Shown here: positions 61,374 through 64,000 of the stretch, piece after piece | How positions within the stretch are numbered: position 1 is the first letter of the stretch | How the letters are laid out: each line of letters starts with the position of its first letter | NCBI RefSeq assembly: GCF_001238275.1 | Contig: NZ_LGTB01000011.1 | Location: 1-64,000 of the forward strand | Direction of reading: 5' to 3' | Origin: Bradyrhizobium viridifuturi | Lineage (GTDB): Bacteria > Pseudomonadota > Alphaproteobacteria > Rhizobiales > Xanthobacteraceae | DNA length: 64,000 bases | Notes under the pieces: model-generated | The model's database searches: none | What the model was told of the DNA's origin: nothing | The model's input: only the letters and a program-made list of their open reading frames with translations | Translations under genes and position numbers: made by a program

Positions 61374-61404
61374 GAAAAAACCCCGGCAGTTGCCTGCCGG
61401 GGTT
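61374..61404 (-). terminator. Rho-independent terminator of the porin gene
   Basis: CCCCGGCAG / CTGCCGGGG with a 4-base loop; on the minus strand the tail is TTTTTTCTTCG, 30 bases after the porin stop. Confidence 0.85.
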
Positions 61405-61433
61405 CTGTCGGATCGAGATCAGATCAACCGGTA

Positions 61434-62968
61434 TTACCAGTTGCGCTGAGCGCGGAAGAGCATCTGGACAGTGTCCTGATCCTTCAGCTCGTAGGTCGCG
61501 GTCGGCTTGCCGATACCAGCCGACGAGGTGGTGATCGTGCCGGCGTACTTCTGATCGAGATGGACGTAGGTCACGTCGGCCGAGAAGGTCAGGTTCTTGA
61601 CCGGGGTCCAACGGGTGATCACGCCGATCTGTCCGATGTTGTAGTCGGGGTTGCAGTTGGTCACGCCAGCGCCGCCACCGAAGGCCGTGCGGAACGTGCC
61701 ACCGACGCCGCCAACGCCGCAGATGAGCGACTTCGCCGTGTCGTTGTACATGACCGCAGCGTAGGCACCGTACAAGCTGGTGTTCCAGTAGGGATCCCAG
61801 TTGTGAGTGTACGCGCCGCGGAAGCCCCAGGTCTTGATCGACTGCTGCTGGCCGCCAGGGCCGAACACCGTATCGGGCGCCGTGCCGAAGCCGACGCTTT
61901 GATAGGCGCCCGCCAGGTTCGTGCTGCCAAAGATGGCGATCGAGCTGAACTGGCTGGCCAGTTCCTGGATGTTGTAACGGGTCGCACCGTCGGTGTAGAC
62001 GCCCTGGACGTTGATGGTGTCGCCGGGTCCGGTCGGGATGTTCTTGATCGACAGGGCCAGTGCACCCGCCCAACCCCACTTGTCGTCGGGATGACCGGTC
62101 AGCTCCGTGCCACCGTAGTACGCAGCATGGTTGTCATGCGCGGCGACCGACGCCTGGAAGATACCCCAGGCCTGATCGACCTTGAGCGCGGCGACGAAGT
62201 CCGGCGCGATCGTGCCGGCGTAGTCGCTCGAACCGTAAGCACCGCCGACGCGAGGTTGTTCACGCCAGCCTGCATGTAGGCAACCTGGTCCTGCGCCGAC
62301 AGAGCCAGCGAGACGCCGTTGCCGAACTGCGCGGTGTAGGTGAACTGGTTGATGCCGTTGGTGGTGCTCACGCCACCGACGAGACCGTCGTAGTTGTTGC
62401 CCGGATAACCGTTCCAGGGAGCAGCGAACTGCGAGACCGACTTACCCATGGTGAAGCCGGCGAACTGGATGAAGGCGTAGTAGACGCCGACCGAACCGGC
62501 AGCAACGCCACCAGAGCCAGCGTTGTTCGGCGCCGCAGCGGTGCCGATTGCCGAGTAGATCGACGAGCCGTTGCCCTGACCGGTGTAGCTGTCGGAAGTC
62601 CAGGTGAACACTGCATCGAAATAGGTGCGGACCACGCCGTACTCGGTCGCGGTGCGCGTATCGATGTTCAAGTCTTCACGCGAACGCCAGGTGTAGCCGT
62701 TGGTGAAGCGGTTGTTGGCACCGCTGGCGCCGTTGACGTTCGGGCCGTAGACGCTGTTGCCGTTGACGACAACGTCAGCGCGGACGAAGCCGCCCAGCTT
62801 GATACAGGTGTCGGTGCCGGGGATGTAGTAGAAGCCCGGACCATAGAGCGAGCAAACCTTCACGTACTCGACCGCTTTGGCCTTAACGGGAAGATCAGCC
62901 GCCTGTGCCCCGCCGACCGCGACCAGCGCGGCGGCCGAGCCCAGAATAAGGCTCTTCGCCAATGTCAT
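61434..62968 (-). pseudogene. Outer-membrane porin (Bradyrhizobium type), frameshifted
   Basis: About 511 residues when joined. The N-frame starts with a signal peptide (LAKSLILGSAAALVAVGGAQA) and the conserved CSLYGPGFYYIPGTDTCIKL with two cysteines, then barrel strands to NNLASA. At about 62246 one base is missing; restoring a G in TCGGCGGTGCTTACG leads into the second frame (GAYGSSDYAGTIAPDF...) which runs to the C-terminus QMLFRAQRNW (ends in an aromatic, as barrels do). It forms a non-specific diffusion channel. GGAGG precedes the ATG at 62968. As written, only the N-terminal half would be made. Confidence 0.88.
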
Positions 62969-63422
62969 ATTAAACCTCCAAGTTGCTCATATGCGTAGAG
63001 TCCGGGTCGCGAGCGACCCGTGATCCTCCCGCATTGTCCAAGACCGTTTTCCCCAAACCCCGCACCCGCAGATCAATCTCTGGAGTGCGGCGGACTTGAA
63101 CGATCACCGCAACGGGACGATCGAGATTCCCCTACCGCCGGGTTCAATATGCATGGGCGAGTTCGCCAAACAAAATAGTTTATAAAGTCAGGAATACGAA
63201 TGAGGCCACACTGTGTCCCGCCAGCAACGCTCGACGTAAGCCCCTTACCTGCATAGGTAATTTTGTCGCACCCCAAAAAACCGAATCGTCACATACGCAT
63301 CATAATTGCTTTACGTTCACTTGCCTTCCTGAGCGACTTACGGGAAAAAACATCGCGGCCGACGCGGGAAACAAGAAATAAATCAGCACAAAGCTGAGTC
63401 GGCACCTAGGGAAGGGGAAGCT
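62969..63422. promoter_or_regulatory. Long AT-rich region between porin and MarR genes
   Basis: About 450 bases with no supported gene. It holds the promoters and 5' leaders of the two divergent genes. The stretch 63140-63400 is AT-rich with several TTTACG/CGTAAG runs. No regulator site could be named. Confidence 0.45.
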
Positions 63423-63935
63423 GTGTCAGTGACCAGGAAGGATCAGGCGCGCCAGCGCGCCATCGAGCATCTCGACATCATCAAGCGCTTTACGCTCGAG
63501 ATCTCGTCCATCAACTCGCATCTCGAACGGGTCCGCCAGCTCTGGGGCAAGGCGCTCGGCGTCAGCGGCCCGCAATGGATGATTCTCATCGCGATCTCGG
63601 ATCTCGACAAGAATGACGGCGTGCCGATCAACGTGGTGTCGAAGCTGCTGCACGTCGATCCGTCGTTCGTGACCACGCAGTCGAAGCTGCTCGAGCAGAA
63701 GGAACTGCTGCATCGCTCACCCTCCCCGGCCGACGCGCGCGTGGTCCGGCTGTCGCTGACCGACAAGACCCGAAAGCACCTGGCGGGCCTCGCCGAGCAG
63801 CACAAGGCGTTCAAGAAGACCGTGTTCGAGGAGTTCAGCGAGCATGAGCTGGCCGAGTTCACCGGCAAGCTTGCGATGCTCAACAACCGCCTGGAAAAGG
63901 CCTGCCTGATCGCCGCGATGGATTTCGAGACCTGA
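63423..63935 (+). CDS. MarR family transcriptional regulator
   Basis: A 170-residue winged-helix regulator. The helix-turn-helix and wing are VSKLLHVDPSFVTTQSKLLEQKELLHRSPSPADARVVRLSLT, with SGPQWMILIAISDLDK before it. It starts with a GTG at 63423, after GGAAGGGGAAG. It is divergent from the porin gene over a long region, but control of the porin is only a guess. Nothing follows within the window. Confidence 0.88.
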   Translation: MSVTRKDQARQRAIEHLDIIKRFTLEISSINSHLERVRQLWGKALGVSGPQWMILIAISDLDKNDGVPINVVSKLLHVDPSFVTTQSKLLEQKELLHRSPSPADARVVRLSLTDKTRKHLAGLAEQHKAFKKTVFEEFSEHELAEFTGKLAMLNNRLEKACLIAAMDFET

Positions 63936-64000
63936 CGGCCGGGCGCAAGCGAGGCCCGAGCCGCCGGAAATCAAATCCCATTTAGGCCGTCTTGGGTGTG

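Overview
The window looks like a chromosomal segment of Bradyrhizobium or a close relative (Alphaproteobacteria, Hyphomicrobiales). Supporting signs are high-GC coding with C/G third positions, a sigma-54-driven glnB followed by glnA, a NadQ-type regulator next to nadABC, a GcrA cell-cycle regulator, a two-part porin of the kind common in this genus, and several families of dispersed palindromic repeats. No rRNA, tRNA or CRISPR array was found.

Layout. 1-3.1 kb: NAD(P)HX repair gene (partial), then glnB and glnA for nitrogen assimilation. 3.1-16 kb: mixed housekeeping and accessory genes (GNAT, tautomerase, AraC/DJ-1 regulator, Tat-exported binding protein, dipeptidase, GST, hybrid histidine kinase, gamma-Glu-GABA hydrolase, AI-2E family exporter, diguanylate cyclase), ending with rplM-rpsI. 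16.1-20.2 kb: acyl-CoA enzymes and metY. 20.2-24.6 kb: NAD synthesis locus nadQ / nadA-nadB-nadC with two operator-like palindromes. 24.6-31 kb: ctaA, a degenerate deacetylase, a CelD/BcsL-like acetyltransferase, LysR and an MFS transporter. 31-38.3 kb: an exopolysaccharide cluster (copolymerase, export lipoprotein, glycosyltransferase, polyisoprenyl-phosphate sugar transferase, O-antigen ligase-like polymerase). 38.3-43.2 kb: MarR/monooxygenase pair, enoyl-reductase-like protein, DUF169 and YdcF proteins.

About 43.3-55.6 kb is an integrated mobile element of lower GC. It carries a tyrosine integrase, an AlpA-like DNA-binding protein, a RepA-like initiator with tandem iteron-like repeats, small and large terminase subunits and several small unknown genes, but no portal, capsid or tail genes. 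This resembles a phage satellite (PICI-like). At the end away from the integrase it carries cargo: a HigB-like toxin with an HTH/ImmA partner, and a two-gene cassette of a thymidylate-synthase-family enzyme plus a protein resembling alpha-glutamyl/putrescinyl-thymine pyrophosphorylases. I read this pair as a predicted nucleotide or DNA-base modification system, and it is the most interesting content of the window. A 20-base sequence repeated imperfectly at both ends (17 of 20 identical) marks possible attachment or integrase arm sites.

55.7-64 kb returns to the chromosome: formamidase, acyl-CoA synthetase, a small RHH-like protein, GcrA, an SDR, a porin and a MarR regulator.

Five otherwise intact genes (hybrid kinase, nadB, ctaA, integrase, porin), and possibly a sixth (the O-antigen ligase), are each split by what reads as a single missing base. 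The uniform direction of these shifts suggests sequencing or assembly errors as much as real pseudogenes, so each is reported separately.
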